Under the pieces are notes generated by a model, which was not told where the DNA came from, did not search any database, and saw only the letters and a program-made list of their open reading frames with translations. DNA of 5,103 bases from Deltaproteobacteria bacterium. Its GTDB lineage: Bacteria > Desulfobacterota > Desulfarculia > Adiutricales > Adiutricaceae. How positions within the stretch are numbered: position 1 is the first letter of the stretch; each line of letters begins with the position of its first letter. Of this stretch, positions 4,270-5,103 are shown piece after piece. Where the stretch lies: assembly GCA_031278835.1 (NCBI GenBank), contig JAITJP010000410.1, positions 1 to 5,103 on the forward strand, written 5' to 3'. The position numbers and the translations under genes are program-made.

Positions 4270-5103
4270 ATGGCCGATGTAAAAACTGAAATACTCGCCA
4301 AATACAAGGCCAAGGTCTTTAAAAGCCGCAAAGATCATATCATTGAGGTGGATAAGTCCAAAGAACAGATCATGGCCGCCAATACCCGGGCCATCCCCGG
4401 TATCATGACCAATCGGGGTTGTTGCTACGCCGGTTGCAAAGGCGTGGTTTTGGGCCCCCTTAAGGACACCTTGGTTCTGACCCATGGGCCCATTGGCTGC
4501 GGCTTTTATTCCTGGGGCACCAGGCGAAACAAGGCCAGGGCCGATCAGGACGGCTCAAACTTCGTCCAGTACTGCTTTTCCACCGACATGCAGGAGCCGG
4601 ACATTGTCTTTGGCGGGGACAATAAGCTCAAAAAAGCCATCGAGGAAGGCTATAAACTTTTTAAGCCAAAAAGGATCATGATCTGCTCAACCTGCCCGGT
4701 GGGACTAATCGGAGACGACATCCACGCCGTGGCCGCCTGGGCGGAAAACCAGTTCGGCATTACCTGCGTGGCCTTTTCTTGCGAGGGCTACAAGGGGGTA
4801 AGCCAGAGCGCCGGTCACCACATTGCCAACAATGGCCTAATGAAGCGAATAATCGGCACCGACGATCGCGACTACCCGGCCAAGTTCAAGGTCAACCTCC
4901 TGGGTGAATACAATATCGGCGGCGACGGTTGGGAAACGGAAAGGATCCTCAAAAAGATCGGCTACCTGGTCGTGGCCGTCTTCACCGGAGACGGGGCCCT
5001 GGCCGACATAGCCAGATCCCAGAAGGCCGATCTTAATCTGGTCCAGTGCCATAGATCCATAAATTACGTGGCCGAGATGATGAAATCGGCCTTTGGCACC
5101 AAC
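4270..5103 (+). CDS. nifD: Nitrogenase MoFe protein alpha chain, 5' part (runs off window)
   Basis: The first 278 codons of NifD are present; the frame is open to the last base. NifD with NifK forms the MoFe protein that reduces N2 on FeMo-cofactor. By alignment from memory with Azotobacter, the P-cluster cysteines are C51 (RGCCYAG), C77 (HGPIGC) and C142 (CSTCPVGLIGDD). Cofactor-pocket residues are V59, R85, Q179 and H183 (GVSQSAGHH), and the cofactor ligand is C260 (CHRSINY). The second cofactor ligand, a late histidine, lies outside the window. GCKGVVLGP, YSWGTRRN and CEGYKGVSQSAGHHIA mark the anaerobe-type MoFe NifD rather than VnfD or AnfD. I chose the ATG at 4270, with GGGAG at 4254-4258 eleven bases upstream. 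An in-frame ATG at 4252 would add six residues but lacks a ribosome binding site. Confidence 0.95.
   Translation, partial: MADVKTEILAKYKAKVFKSRKDHIIEVDKSKEQIMAANTRAIPGIMTNRGCCYAGCKGVVLGPLKDTLVLTHGPIGCGFYSWGTRRNKARADQDGSNFVQYCFSTDMQEPDIVFGGDNKLKKAIEEGYKLFKPKRIMICSTCPVGLIGDDIHAVAAWAENQFGITCVAFSCEGYKGVSQSAGHHIANNGLMKRIIGTDDRDYPAKFKVNLLGEYNIGGDGWETERILKKIGYLVVAVFTGDGALADIARSQKADLNLVQCHRSINYVAEMMKSAFGTN

Noticed and set aside
4162..4485. 107-codon minus-strand frame over the nifI2-nifD spacer and nifD start
   Set aside because: Antisense to the conserved nifD N-terminal region; no recognisable family.

Overview
The window reads as a stretch of chromosome from a strictly anaerobic bacterium that fixes nitrogen. 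The evidence is a nif operon in the order nifH-nifI1-nifI2-nifD, with two PII-like regulator genes between nifH and nifD. That order is typical of methanogens, clostridia and anaerobic Desulfobacterota (Deltaproteobacteria). Good Shine-Dalgarno sequences, intrinsic terminators, a sigma54-like site and a secreted HAD phosphatase point to Bacteria. A desulfobacterotal host is my best guess, not something the sequence proves.

Layout: positions 1-839 hold no gene I can support. They contain several perfect inverted repeats, a cluster of nine G-runs, and a good sigma70-type promoter just before the first gene. Positions 840-1913 encode an exported HAD-superfamily phosphatase whose motifs match phosphorylcholine phosphatase. 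A very strong intrinsic terminator (1955-1999) closes that unit. The next ~520 bases up to nifH are non-coding but rich in signals: a 20-bp near-palindrome, three ACATTWATGT dyads (two inside a perfect 19-bp direct repeat spaced 53 bp), a candidate sigma54 promoter with exact GG-N10-GC spacing, and a hairpin at the predicted 5' end of the mRNA.

The nif genes follow on the + strand: nifH (2520-3335), nifI1 (3352-3675), nifI2 (3788-4165) and the first 278 codons of nifD (4270 to the window end). NifH is the Fe protein that passes electrons to the MoFe protein, of which NifD is the alpha subunit. NifI1 and NifI2 are, by family precedent, the 2-oxoglutarate/adenylate sensors that shut nitrogenase off when fixed nitrogen appears. 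nifH and nifI1 are tightly spaced. A terminator-like hairpin with eight T and a GC-rich repeated segment separate nifI1 from nifI2, and another hairpin separates nifI2 from nifD. The operon therefore looks built to give different amounts of its products.

No wholly new gene system is visible. The most interesting undescribed material is the regulatory DNA upstream of nifH and the structured spacers inside the operon.
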